From UBA1444 sp964521625 (GTDB taxonomy: Bacteria; Bacillota; Negativicutes; UBA1444): a DNA stretch of 64,000 bases. Positions 34,768 to 43,578 of the stretch are shown one piece after another. The DNA lies in the NCBI GenBank assembly GCA_964521625.1, contig CAZFSM010000001.1, positions 62,001-126,000 of the forward strand. Direction: 5' to 3'. The position numbers and the translations under genes were made by a program. Each line of letters starts with the position of its first letter. The stretch's first letter is position 1. Below the pieces are notes generated by a model. The model ran no database searches. It saw only the letters and a list, made by a program, of their open reading frames with translations, and was not told the origin of the DNA.

Positions 34768-35889
34768 ATGGAGTCAATCTATCTTCAACTCACCGATTGT
34801 TGTGGTTGCAGCGCTTGTTTCAATAGCTGCCCTGTTCAGGCAATCACTATGCAGCCGGATGCTGAAGGATTCTTATATCCAAAAATTGACCCAGCGCGCT
34901 GCATTGATTGCCGTCGCTGCATCGCTGCTTGCCCTTTAATCCGCCAAGGTAACTGCAAAGAGACCGCACCGCCGCGTTTCTTTGTGGCACGGCATAAATC
35001 AGCTGATGTGCTGTGGCGGTCGACATCCGGCGGTGCGTTCACCGCTGTTTCTGATGCAATTCTGCGCCAGGGCAGCGTCGTTTACGGTGTGGATTATGAC
35101 CAGGAATTTCATGTCCTGCACCAGCGGGCTGAAACGCCCGAACAGCGAGACCGTATGCGGATTTCAAAATATGTGCAAAGCGACTTGAGGGATAGCTTTG
35201 CGAAAATCAAAATCGACTTGGAAACAGGCAGAAAGGTCCTGTTTAGCGGCACGCCCTGTCAGGCGGCAGGTCTGCGTGGATTCATGGGCAACGGTCCGCT
35301 TTTGTCTGGGCTGTTTATTTGCGATATTATTTGCCACAGCATTCCCAGCCCGCTGATATGGGCGGAGTACAAACGCCTGCTGGAACGCGAAAATGGCGGT
35401 AGGCTGGCCAGTGTGCAGTTTCGTTCCAAAAAAGATGGCTGGAGTCGCGAAAACAGCAATAAAGGGTTTCTCTTTTCAACGGAAAATAAGCCTGAGATTC
35501 AGGAAGATGACCGCTTTTATAATTTGTTTTTTAAATCAGGCGCCATTACGCGGCCTGCCTGTTCCCAGTGCCGATTCACTGATGTTCAGCGGGCTTCAGA
35601 CATTACAATCGCCGATTATTGGGGGATTGAGAGTTATAGTCCCGAGTGGTTCGATCCGCTAGGAGTTTCCTTGGTGATGGTGAACTCGCCGCAAGGCAAG
35701 TTGCTGTTTGAGGCAGCTAGCCAAGATATGTTGGTGCAAGAACGGCCGAAAGAAGAAGCGCTTAACGAACAAAAACGGCTGCGGGAGCCATCGGCATTGC
35801 CGGCGGGTCGCAGCCAATTTTGGCAAGATTTCCAGAATTATGGCTTGGAATATGTAATCAATAAAGTGGAATCAATCAGTAGGGATTAA
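34768..35889 (+). CDS. FrhB/FdhB-family iron-sulfur flavoprotein-like protein
   Basis: A 373-aa protein. An N-terminal 2x[4Fe-4S] ferredoxin module (CCGCSACFNSCP and CIDCRRCIAACP) is followed by the coenzyme F420 hydrogenase/dehydrogenase beta-subunit N and C domains, with GTPCQAAGLR and ADYWGIE as landmarks. In bacteria, members of this family are often found in surface-polysaccharide or unassigned redox loci rather than with F420 enzymes. It is 13 bases after the STAS gene. Its end overlaps the convergent phosphatase by 14 bases. Confidence 0.85.
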   Translation: MESIYLQLTDCCGCSACFNSCPVQAITMQPDAEGFLYPKIDPARCIDCRRCIAACPLIRQGNCKETAPPRFFVARHKSADVLWRSTSGGAFTAVSDAILRQGSVVYGVDYDQEFHVLHQRAETPEQRDRMRISKYVQSDLRDSFAKIKIDLETGRKVLFSGTPCQAAGLRGFMGNGPLLSGLFICDIICHSIPSPLIWAEYKRLLERENGGRLASVQFRSKKDGWSRENSNKGFLFSTENKPEIQEDDRFYNLFFKSGAITRPACSQCRFTDVQRASDITIADYWGIESYSPEWFDPLGVSLVMVNSPQGKLLFEAASQDMLVQERPKEEALNEQKRLREPSALPAGRSQFWQDFQNYGLEYVINKVESISRD

Positions 35890-36736
35890 TCGCCAGTGCG
35901 GCAGCTTCCATGCTGCAATCGCGTGACGGCGGAAGGTTTTTGCTGCGGACTGCTGCGAGCTCTGCCCGTGCTGCCGCCAAATCGGCGCGAAATTCAGCAC
36001 TGGCATGCAACCGGGCCACGATAGCTGCGCCAACAGTGCGTCCCCAATCCACATCGCTGAACCAATGATGGTTGCAGACGTTGCGGCTTTCGCCAAAGGT
36101 CCGGGCCCGGACCAGCAGCGCATCGGTCTGTTCAAGTGATATTTCAGTAAGAATCAGCGCCCAGGTCCAGCCGACGGTCGTGTGGCCGGACGGATAAGAG
36201 CCGTCATTCTCCAAATGCGCTTTAGTTTCCGGCGCGCAGATTGGTTGCCCGTTCAGCATGAAGGGGCGCTGGCGCTGGTAAAAATTCTTGGCTGCCAGGG
36301 TTGTTTTTCCCGCATCTACCACGGTCCGGCGCAATAATTTGTAGAGCAATGGCGTTTCCTGCTCTGTGATTGGCGCGTTCAAGGCACAGGAGAAGGCGCC
36401 GGCTGCATGCGGAAAGGACATGTCGTAATCGGCAAGCGCCTGGGCAAAGCGAGGCGTATCACGCACTGCGAATGTTCGTCGGGCAATATCTTCATCCAGC
36501 GCGAAGGCGGCAGAACCGGGAGTTGGCGGTGTTGGAACCAGAGCAAGACTATCAGGATAATCTTTGTCTTGCAGATACCCCGGAAAGGCAGCCGTTTTTA
36601 TTGCCAGGAGTACTTCGTTAGGATTGGTTGGCGCGGGGGCCGCCAGGCCGCTCGCGATAGCGTATCCACTGATCAAGCTTAATGTTATTATGCCGATCAG
36701 CGCATCGCGAAATAGAGAAAGTTTTTTTAATTTCAT
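35876..36736 (-). CDS. Class A acid phosphatase (PAP2 family), exported
   Basis: A 286-aa protein with an N-terminal signal peptide cleaved near GLAAPA. All three phosphatase signatures are present: KNFYQRQRP, PSGHTT, and SRNVCNHHWFSD. It should hydrolyse phosphomonoesters outside the cytoplasmic membrane. Start ATG 36736 behind AAAGGAG. The small gene upstream, about 30 bases away, may be in the same transcript. Confidence 0.93.
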   Translation of the reverse strand: MKLKKLSLFRDALIGIITLSLISGYAIASGLAAPAPTNPNEVLLAIKTAAFPGYLQDKDYPDSLALVPTPPTPGSAAFALDEDIARRTFAVRDTPRFAQALADYDMSFPHAAGAFSCALNAPITEQETPLLYKLLRRTVVDAGKTTLAAKNFYQRQRPFMLNGQPICAPETKAHLENDGSYPSGHTTVGWTWALILTEISLEQTDALLVRARTFGESRNVCNHHWFSDVDWGRTVGAAIVARLHASAEFRADLAAARAELAAVRSKNLPPSRDCSMEAAALAINPY

Positions 36737-36767
36737 CGGAGTCTCCTTTTACCATTTCATACGAAAA

Positions 36768-37124
36768 TTAATCCTTCTTGTTTTTTGGTTCCATTCTCAC
36801 CGGAATGTCCTGCATGTCCTGTCGGTTTTTCTCCATCCAGAGTGCGAAGGCAATGTTCCAGAACGCGGCTCTTAGGTGCGGCTCATCTTTCATTCCGCGC
36901 AGATAGCAGGACAAGTGCCTGATGGCACTGTCAATCAAGGAGTGAATCGGAATGCCCTTTTCACAATTTCGCTCGCCATATTTTTTTGCGCCTTGCTCAC
37001 AATGAATTGCCAGCTCGTGGATTGCGTCCCATGGAATCAAATCATAGCGCCCTTTCCCTTCATGTAAATCTCTAACAGCCCCCGTGTTGAATTCTGTCCT
37101 GTTACCACTGTCTTTTATGTCCAT
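36768..37124 (-). CDS. dATP/dGTP diphosphohydrolase-like protein, phage-type
   Basis: A 118-aa protein resembling the N-terminal domain family found in phage and mobile-element dATP/dGTP diphosphohydrolases. Landmarks are KGRYDLIPWDAIHEL, HCEQGAKKYGERNCEKG and SAIRHLSCYLRG, the last two carrying likely metal-binding His/Glu residues. It is unrelated in function to its phosphatase neighbour and no phage genes surround it, so it may be a stray horizontally acquired gene. The start has only a weak binding site. Confidence 0.7.
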   Translation of the reverse strand: MDIKDSGNRTEFNTGAVRDLHEGKGRYDLIPWDAIHELAIHCEQGAKKYGERNCEKGIPIHSLIDSAIRHLSCYLRGMKDEPHLRAAFWNIAFALWMEKNRQDMQDIPVRMEPKNKKD

Positions 37125-37303
37125 TTTCCACCGCCCGTTAAAGTTTTCACCTACATACTCACCATTTTATTCTGCAATTACCGTGATTGTTCCTTCCTGA
37201 AATTGTTGCAGAACCTTCATTTTTTATTCTGGAAGGGAAAAAGCGATGAAAGTTGAACAGAGTTTATAGGAAGATAACAAAAGAAAAGCGGGGTGGATAT
37301 ACA

Positions 37304-38572
37304 TTGAAAAATATAAGCATAAACAAGGTAATGGCACTCGTAGCCATTCTATTCAGTTGTGTTTTTGCAAGTAGTGTTTCTGCCGCACCTGAAGGCTCTG
37401 TAGACCCGCATACTTCTTACGTTCGATATCATTTTCAAGACAAAGAAATGGATTTTGTCTTCGGTTCGCTACTGCTGGGGGCATCGCTCAATCAGGGGTT
37501 TGAAATGGGCGAAGCTTTTTATACCGCGACTAATATCAAGGATGGCGATGCGGCAAGTTGGCAGGAAAAGTGGATTGAAACAGCTCGTCTTGTTGAAAGC
37601 AGAGGCCGGGATTCATTGAACAGGGGGCACCAAGTGAGCGCGCGGCAGCAATTTTTGCGGGCTTCTTATTACTATCGGGCGGCATTGATTTCTATGCATC
37701 CGGATGATGGACGGTTTAAGGCGACTGCCTTAAAAAGCCGAGAACTGTTAAAAACTGCTGGCCGCTTCATGGAGCCTCAATTGGAGTATATTGAAATTCC
37801 ATTTGAAGGTACTGTGCTGCCAGGTTATTTTCGCAAAGCAGCGCCAGGGAAAAGTCCCCGCAAAACCCTGATTATGATCGGCGGCGCCGAAACCTTCGCC
37901 GAAGACTTGTTTTTTTATATCGCAGGGCAGTCTTTTGAGCATGGTTATAACTTCCTCACCGTGGATTTGCCGGGGCAGGGATTACTGCCGCTGGAGGGTA
38001 AATATTTTCATCGGGACATGAATGTCCCGATGAAAAGTGTTGTTGACTATGCTCTTAGTCGTCAGGATGTTGACCGGTCACGGCTTGCAGTCTATGGCTA
38101 CAGCACCGGCGGATTCATTGCCCCGAAGGCTGCTGAGCATATCCCGCAAATCAAGGCGCTAGCCATGAGCCATTGCGTCATTGACGGGTATGCTGAAGTG
38201 GCCAATATGCCGACAATAACGCCGGAGATGGTAAAACAATGGTCTTCCTTTAAACTGGGCAGCTACCAGGGAATTGCCTGGCGATTTGGCCTGAAGCCAG
38301 ATGATATAACAGGCCTGTTGGCCGCCAATGAGGGTTTTGTTTTTGATCCGGCCAAAGTCGTTGTCCCAGCCCTGATCCTGGTTGGCAATGGCGAATATAA
38401 GAGTCAAGAGGTCCAGCGACAGACGAAACTTTGCCTTGAGGGGCTGGGAAATCCCCGCAAGCAACTGGTGGTCACACCGGCCGAAGAAGGCGCATCGAGT
38501 CACTGCATACTGGACAATCGCAGTCTGATGAGCCAGGAATTATTCGATTGGCTGGATGAGACTTTCAAATAA
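37304..38572 (+). CDS. Exported alpha/beta hydrolase, copy 1
   Basis: A 422-aa exported hydrolase with signal peptide MKNISINKVMALVAILFSCV cut near VSAAP, a helical N-terminal domain (about 40-165), then an alpha/beta-hydrolase core. The nucleophile elbow is YGYSTGG, the oxyanion region is IGGAETFAED, and the catalytic His is in GASSHC. It resembles the dienelactone-hydrolase-like or dihydropseudooxynicotine-hydrolase group. The TTG at 37304 follows GGGTGG and gives a clean signal peptide; another TTG at 37253 lacks a site. A 7-codon open frame with a GGAAGGG site lies at 37246-37269. Confidence 0.85.
   Translation: MKNISINKVMALVAILFSCVFASSVSAAPEGSVDPHTSYVRYHFQDKEMDFVFGSLLLGASLNQGFEMGEAFYTATNIKDGDAASWQEKWIETARLVESRGRDSLNRGHQVSARQQFLRASYYYRAALISMHPDDGRFKATALKSRELLKTAGRFMEPQLEYIEIPFEGTVLPGYFRKAAPGKSPRKTLIMIGGAETFAEDLFFYIAGQSFEHGYNFLTVDLPGQGLLPLEGKYFHRDMNVPMKSVVDYALSRQDVDRSRLAVYGYSTGGFIAPKAAEHIPQIKALAMSHCVIDGYAEVANMPTITPEMVKQWSSFKLGSYQGIAWRFGLKPDDITGLLAANEGFVFDPAKVVVPALILVGNGEYKSQEVQRQTKLCLEGLGNPRKQLVVTPAEEGASSHCILDNRSLMSQELFDWLDETFK
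38005..38036. repeat. Perfect 32-base palindrome inside the hydrolase gene
   Basis: TTTTCATCGGGACAT (38005-38019), two bases, then its exact reverse complement (38022-38036). It encodes FHRDMNVPMK in frame, so the gene is not broken. Confidence 0.97.
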
Positions 38573-38583
38573 ATAGGGGCAGT

Positions 38584-39849
38584 CTACTTCAAGCTATCGT
38601 CCAGCCAATTAAACAGGATTTCGCCCATGAGGCTGCGGTTTTCGCCGATACAATGGCTGGACGCTCCATCCTCAAAACCGGTGATCACCAGCTTGGATTT
38701 TGGGTTGGTCAGCTTGTCCATGGTTTCCTTTTGTTGGCGTTGGACTTCCTTGTCGGCGTATTCACCCGCTCCCACCAATAGCAGCATGGGAACGGTTACT
38801 TTGGCGGGATCAAAAGAGAATCCTTTATTGGCAGTAACCAGCCCGGGGATATTGTCTGCGCTGACACCCCAACGGTATGCAACCAGTTTGACCACGTTGC
38901 GGTGGAATGAAGAAAATCCGGCCATCGTCTTAGCGGTTGTGGTAGCTACCGGCATGGTTGAGAAGAGCCGCTCGGCATCAACAACCGCAGCAGTCACGGC
39001 TACCGCTTTAATCCGTGGGTCGTTCATGGCTGCCTGAGGAGCAAATCCGCCACCACCGCTGATGCCATAGGCAGCGAAACGAGCGGGGTCTACTTCCGGA
39101 CGCTTAAGAGCATAATCAATGACAGCGGAAATTGGCACATGCATGGCGGCGCGGAACACCTTGCCTTCCCAAGGCAAAAGCCCCTGTCCCGGCAAATCTA
39201 CCGCAATAAAATTATAGCCACGCGCAAAAGCCTGGGGTGCGATGTGAAACCAAAGATCTTCAGCAAAGGTTTCCCCGCCGCCGATCATGAATAGCGTCGG
39301 CCGAGGCGCCCCGCTGTTATCGGCTTTGCGAAAGAACCCAGGAATGACGGTCCCTTCGAAAGGAACTTCAAAATATTCAAGAGGGGGGTCCATTAAAGCT
39401 CCTGCCTGCTTGAGACTATCGCGACTGCGCTGCGCCATTTCCTTTACACGGGCATCTTCAGGCATCATGGAAATGATGCTTGCCCGGTAGTAATAAGAGG
39501 CGCGCTGTAGTTGGCGAATGGCACTGACGGTATGTCCGGCAGCCAAAGTATCATCCGCGCGGGCTTTCAACCGATCAGCCATTTTTATCCACTCTGCCTG
39601 CCAACTTGACGCATCGCCGTCCTTAATCTGACTGGCAACGTAGTAGGCTTCGCCTATTTCCATGCCATGGTTGCTGACAGTGCCGAGCAGATAGCCAAAA
39701 GTCCAGTCCATATCGCCGTCCTTGAAGTGATATTGGACCGTCGGGGCGTGAGCGTCAAAAGTTTCGGTTGCTGCGGCCTCGCTATATCCTGTAAAAAGTG
39801 TCGATACCAGAAATCCCCCAATTACAATTCGCAGGATCATTTTACGCAT
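38584..39849 (-). CDS. Exported alpha/beta hydrolase, copy 2 (convergent paralog)
   Basis: A 421-aa protein colinear with the gene at 37304 over its whole length: signal peptide (cut near YSEAAA), helical domain, nucleophile elbow YGISGGG, IGGGETFAED, and catalytic His in GASSHC. By eye about half the residues are identical. The two genes face each other with only 11 bases between their ends. This suggests an inverted duplication that has since diverged. Substrate unknown. RBS GAGGAGATG. Confidence 0.87.
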   Translation of the reverse strand: MRKMILRIVIGGFLVSTLFTGYSEAAATETFDAHAPTVQYHFKDGDMDWTFGYLLGTVSNHGMEIGEAYYVASQIKDGDASSWQAEWIKMADRLKARADDTLAAGHTVSAIRQLQRASYYYRASIISMMPEDARVKEMAQRSRDSLKQAGALMDPPLEYFEVPFEGTVIPGFFRKADNSGAPRPTLFMIGGGETFAEDLWFHIAPQAFARGYNFIAVDLPGQGLLPWEGKVFRAAMHVPISAVIDYALKRPEVDPARFAAYGISGGGGFAPQAAMNDPRIKAVAVTAAVVDAERLFSTMPVATTTAKTMAGFSSFHRNVVKLVAYRWGVSADNIPGLVTANKGFSFDPAKVTVPMLLLVGAGEYADKEVQRQQKETMDKLTNPKSKLVITGFEDGASSHCIGENRSLMGEILFNWLDDSLK

Positions 39850-40013
39850 TTCTAATCATCTCCTCACTTAACGAAATCTGGAAAAGTTTAGCACTTACAT
39901 TCTACCATATTACTATTATTATAATTCGGAAATGAAGGCCATTCTCGGAGTTTGACAGGGGTTTGTTGATTAATAAGGAATTTATTGTATAACGTAAGTT
40001 TTAGGAGGGCTGT

Positions 40014-41591
40014 ATGAAGCGGATTTTGGTTATGTTGATAGCCTTGTTGGTGATGGCTTCCCCCACCGAAATTTTTGCCGCGACGATACAGCATAAAATT
40101 ATCCAGCTTGACAGCGGTCCAATTAAGGGAAAGACCGATGCGGCAGTCGATATGTTTATAGGAATCCCTTATGCAGAGCCGCCTGTCGGAGCACTGCGCT
40201 GGAAACCGCCACAATCGGTTATTGCGTGGACAGAGGTGCGAAACAGCACGAAGTTTGGTCCCGCATGCCCACAACCCAACCAGCAGGGTTCCGCGACATA
40301 TAGCGAAGATTGTCTCTATCTGAATGTCTGGGCTCCCACTGAAAAACCAATCCCAAAACTGCCGGTAATGGTTTGGATTCATGGCGGCGCCTTTAATTTT
40401 GGTGCGGGATCGCTGCCGGAATACGACGGCAAAAATCTGGCTCAAAAAGGGGTAGTGGTCGTAACTATCAACTACCGTCTCGGGCCCTTGGGGTTTTTGG
40501 TCCATCCATTGCTGTCTCAAGAATCGGCGCTGGCGACTTCCGGAAATTACGGCCTGCTTGACCAGATTGCCGCGCTACAATGGGTGCAAAGAAATATCGC
40601 AGCTTTTGGCGGAAATCCAGACCAGGTGACAATATTTGGCCAATCCGCCGGGTCCAGATCAGTTTCATTGCAAATGATCAGTCCTTTGTCTAAGGGACTG
40701 TTTCATCGGGCGATCGCTGAAAGCGGCGGGCCGATCATCGGGTCAGAGTATTTAAGCCCGGCATTTAACGGCGATATGGTCAACGTTTCAAAAATGGGAC
40801 TTGCGCTTGCCGCTAAGCTGGGTAGTGATAAGGAAGCTGATGTTTTAGCGTCCATGCGCGGCAAGTCTGCGCAAGAAGTGTTAATTGCCGCCGATTGCAA
40901 GACCAGTCTGTTTGATGAGGGGCTATTCTTCGCCCCGGTTTTTGATGGATATGTGCTCCCCGCCAACCCGGCAGAAGCCTACGCCAAAGGACAGCAGCAT
41001 GATTTGCCAATCATCACCGGCAGTACTTCAAATGAAGGAACTCTATACCTAATGAATGAAAAAAATCTATCGATTGAAAAATACAACTCGTTTCTGAAAT
41101 CGCGGTTTGCAGATCATGCCGCAAGCGCCGCAGCGATGTTTCCGGCGCGGACTGAAACCGAAGTGGCGACGGCAATCGACAAGATCCTGACCGTGGCGGC
41201 AAATGCCGAACCTGCCAGGTTTGTAGCGCAATCGATGGAAACAAAGAAATCAAAAGCAAACCTGTTCCAGTTTACCCGCCGGCCCGACACGGTGCTGGCA
41301 CGAAAAACAGGCGTACATCATGGGGCCGAGTTGGCTTATGTTTTTGGCAATATGACAAAAGCGGACGGGTATAACGAGCTGGATCGGCAAATTTCTGATA
41401 AAATGATGAACTATTGGGTGAATTTTGCCAGGACCGGCAACCCAAACGGGCCCAATCTACCTGTATGGCCATCCTATGATCGTCAGTCGGACCTGAATCT
41501 GGAATTTTCCAATACCATCAGTGTCAACACGAACCTGTACAAACAAGAAAGTGATTTTATCAGCCAGGTTTCGCAATATCGCTCTCGATAA
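40014..41591 (+). CDS. Exported type B carboxylesterase
   Basis: A 525-aa protein with a signal peptide (MKRILVMLIALLVMASPTEI, cut near FAAT) and the carboxylesterase/lipase type B fold. The nucleophile is in GQSAGS, the acid in TSNEGT, the His in VHHGAELAY, and the oxyanion hole in WIHGGAFNFG. It should cleave esters outside the cytoplasmic membrane. It is the third exported hydrolase in a row with the two convergent paralogs. RBS GGAGGG. Confidence 0.93.
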   Translation: MKRILVMLIALLVMASPTEIFAATIQHKIIQLDSGPIKGKTDAAVDMFIGIPYAEPPVGALRWKPPQSVIAWTEVRNSTKFGPACPQPNQQGSATYSEDCLYLNVWAPTEKPIPKLPVMVWIHGGAFNFGAGSLPEYDGKNLAQKGVVVVTINYRLGPLGFLVHPLLSQESALATSGNYGLLDQIAALQWVQRNIAAFGGNPDQVTIFGQSAGSRSVSLQMISPLSKGLFHRAIAESGGPIIGSEYLSPAFNGDMVNVSKMGLALAAKLGSDKEADVLASMRGKSAQEVLIAADCKTSLFDEGLFFAPVFDGYVLPANPAEAYAKGQQHDLPIITGSTSNEGTLYLMNEKNLSIEKYNSFLKSRFADHAASAAAMFPARTETEVATAIDKILTVAANAEPARFVAQSMETKKSKANLFQFTRRPDTVLARKTGVHHGAELAYVFGNMTKADGYNELDRQISDKMMNYWVNFARTGNPNGPNLPVWPSYDRQSDLNLEFSNTISVNTNLYKQESDFISQVSQYRSR

Positions 41592-41624
41592 TGCTGCATA
41601 CTGTGCTGAGAGGGAGCTGACCAA

Positions 41625-42248
41625 GTGAATAAAGAAAAGCTAAAACTAGCTGAAGCAAAGTTTATCGAGCGGTATCCCGGCGGCTTCGCTCATCCGGAAA
41701 TGCTTGAAATCATCAAAAAGCATAAAGTCGAGAAGATGAAAAAGTTGGCACAGGACAGTTTTGCTATTGAACAATTTGACAATGCCAGGCAAATCACTGA
41801 CGCTATGATCAAAGTCGTCAGCCAGTCTTCGTTGGTTTCGGTTTTTGAAAAGCCGAAATTCCGCGATGCAGTGCGATCAATGAATGATGCTGAAAAAACA
41901 CACTTGTCGCAAGGCCTCAAGGAATTTTTGCACGGGAATCAAGCAGTGGGGTTTTCAATGCTGACGGGGTTATTGCAAGAGTATAAAATTGCCAAATGGC
42001 CTGTGTTGACGGTTTTTCCTATCTATTACCGACCGACGGACGAAGTCTTCGTTAAACCGACAACGGCGAAAGGAATCATAGCTTACTTTGAATTGACCGG
42101 GTTCAAATACAGTGCGCAGCCGACATTTGAGTTTTATCAGGCTTATCGGCAGCAAATCCTGTTGATGAAGCAAGAAGTCGATGAAATACTGCGCGTTGAC
42201 AATGCTGCATTTTGCGGGTTTCTGATGATGGCGCTTGAGCAAGAATAA
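41625..42248 (+). CDS. Conserved-looking protein of unknown function
   Basis: A 207-aa soluble protein with no signal peptide or membrane segment. It is rich in lysine and helical in character, with the pattern RYPGGFAHPEMLEIIKKHK at the N-terminus. I do not recognise a family. Codon use resembles its neighbours, the binding site GAGAGGGAG is good (GTG start), and it lies in line between the esterase and an HD-GYP gene, so it is probably real. Confidence 0.65.
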   Translation: MNKEKLKLAEAKFIERYPGGFAHPEMLEIIKKHKVEKMKKLAQDSFAIEQFDNARQITDAMIKVVSQSSLVSVFEKPKFRDAVRSMNDAEKTHLSQGLKEFLHGNQAVGFSMLTGLLQEYKIAKWPVLTVFPIYYRPTDEVFVKPTTAKGIIAYFELTGFKYSAQPTFEFYQAYRQQILLMKQEVDEILRVDNAAFCGFLMMALEQE

Positions 42249-42305
42249 AAAATATATTGAAAAAAAGATGAAACTGCGGGACGAGATAAAGGTTGTGAAT
42301 CTTTG

Positions 42306-43556
42306 ATGCAATATAAATGGCAGAAGAAACTATTAATAAGCCTTTTCGGGGCTTGGTTGCTTTTATCTGTTGCCATTGGTTCGATTGTATATTATCTGGA
42401 AATGAATCAGATCGACCAATTCGTCGCATCCATCGCGGTGAATGAATCCAACAAATTCGTTGAAAGCAGCATAGGCTCGGCAAGCTTAGTCGAACAATCG
42501 CGGGAGATGCTGCTTTTCCGATTGCAGGAGACGATTAAACACAATTTTATCATCGCTGAATTATATCTGCCGGATGGTACTAAATATCTTGAGGTAATTA
42601 GACCGGGCAGCGATGCAATTGAAGCCGATTTGAAACTAAGAGGACATGCGCGCCCCACGCAAAATATCACTTGGCATGAGGAGCACCAAAACCAGTATGG
42701 CTTCTTTGTTATGGTTTTTACGCCAATCCTCAACAGCAACGGCGAAAACATGGGTCATTTTGAGGGAGTATACCAAGTCGATCCTCAAACACTAACCTCA
42801 ATTAATCAACGCGTTGCTGTATCACTGCTGGTAGTGGTTTTGATTATTTTGGCAACCACAATCGTGCTATATCCGATTATGCTAACTCTCAATCGTGACA
42901 TCATCAATTACGCCAAAAAATTGGCCAGCGCCAATCAGCAGGTGTTGGTCATATTGGGCAGCGCGGTCGCAAAACGGGATAGCGACACCCATTCGCATAA
43001 TTATCGCGTGACTATTTATGCGATTTATCTCGCAGAGGCTATTAGCGCGCCGGCTGTAGAGATTGCCGAATTGGTCAAGGGCGCTTTTCTCCATGACGTC
43101 GGAAAAATTGCGATTAGTGATTCGATTTTGCTAAAACCTGGCAAACTGACCGTTGAAGAATTTGAGATCATGAAAACTCATACTATGCACGGAATTGACA
43201 TCATCAAACAATCTCCCTGGTTAGCAGAAGCTGCCGAAGTCGTGCGCTTTCACCATGAAAAATTTGACGGGAAAGGCTATATGGATGGATTGCAAGGCGA
43301 GGAAATTCCACTTAATGCCCGCATTTTTGCTATTGCCGATGTTTTTGACGCCCTGACGTCAGTTCGTCCCTATAAAGAGGCATTTAGTTTGGTCAAGGCG
43401 CTGGAAATCATGCAAAATGACCGCGGCACTCATTTTGATCCGGCAATATTGGATGCATTTCTGGCGATTGCTGCCGCCCTGTATGCAAAGTGCCACACTG
43501 CGACAGATGACGCATTGGCCGCAGAATTATCCAAGTTAACTCAAAAATATTTCTAA
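42306..43556 (+). CDS. Membrane HD-GYP-type phosphodiesterase with GYM variant
   Basis: A 416-aa protein: membrane helix at residues about 8-30, an extracellular sensor to about 175, a second helix (about 177-200), then an HD-GYP domain with HDVGKIAI and HHEKFDGKGYMDG. The last motif has Met where the family has Pro (GYP). This part can matter for dimer metal-site geometry or GGDEF contact, so cyclic di-GMP hydrolysis is likely but not certain. A TTG at 42303 is an alternative start, and neither has an ideal binding site. Confidence 0.87.
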   Translation: MQYKWQKKLLISLFGAWLLLSVAIGSIVYYLEMNQIDQFVASIAVNESNKFVESSIGSASLVEQSREMLLFRLQETIKHNFIIAELYLPDGTKYLEVIRPGSDAIEADLKLRGHARPTQNITWHEEHQNQYGFFVMVFTPILNSNGENMGHFEGVYQVDPQTLTSINQRVAVSLLVVVLIILATTIVLYPIMLTLNRDIINYAKKLASANQQVLVILGSAVAKRDSDTHSHNYRVTIYAIYLAEAISAPAVEIAELVKGAFLHDVGKIAISDSILLKPGKLTVEEFEIMKTHTMHGIDIIKQSPWLAEAAEVVRFHHEKFDGKGYMDGLQGEEIPLNARIFAIADVFDALTSVRPYKEAFSLVKALEIMQNDRGTHFDPAILDAFLAIAAALYAKCHTATDDALAAELSKLTQKYF

Positions 43557-43578
43557 TAATTAATCGGGGGAGGACATT

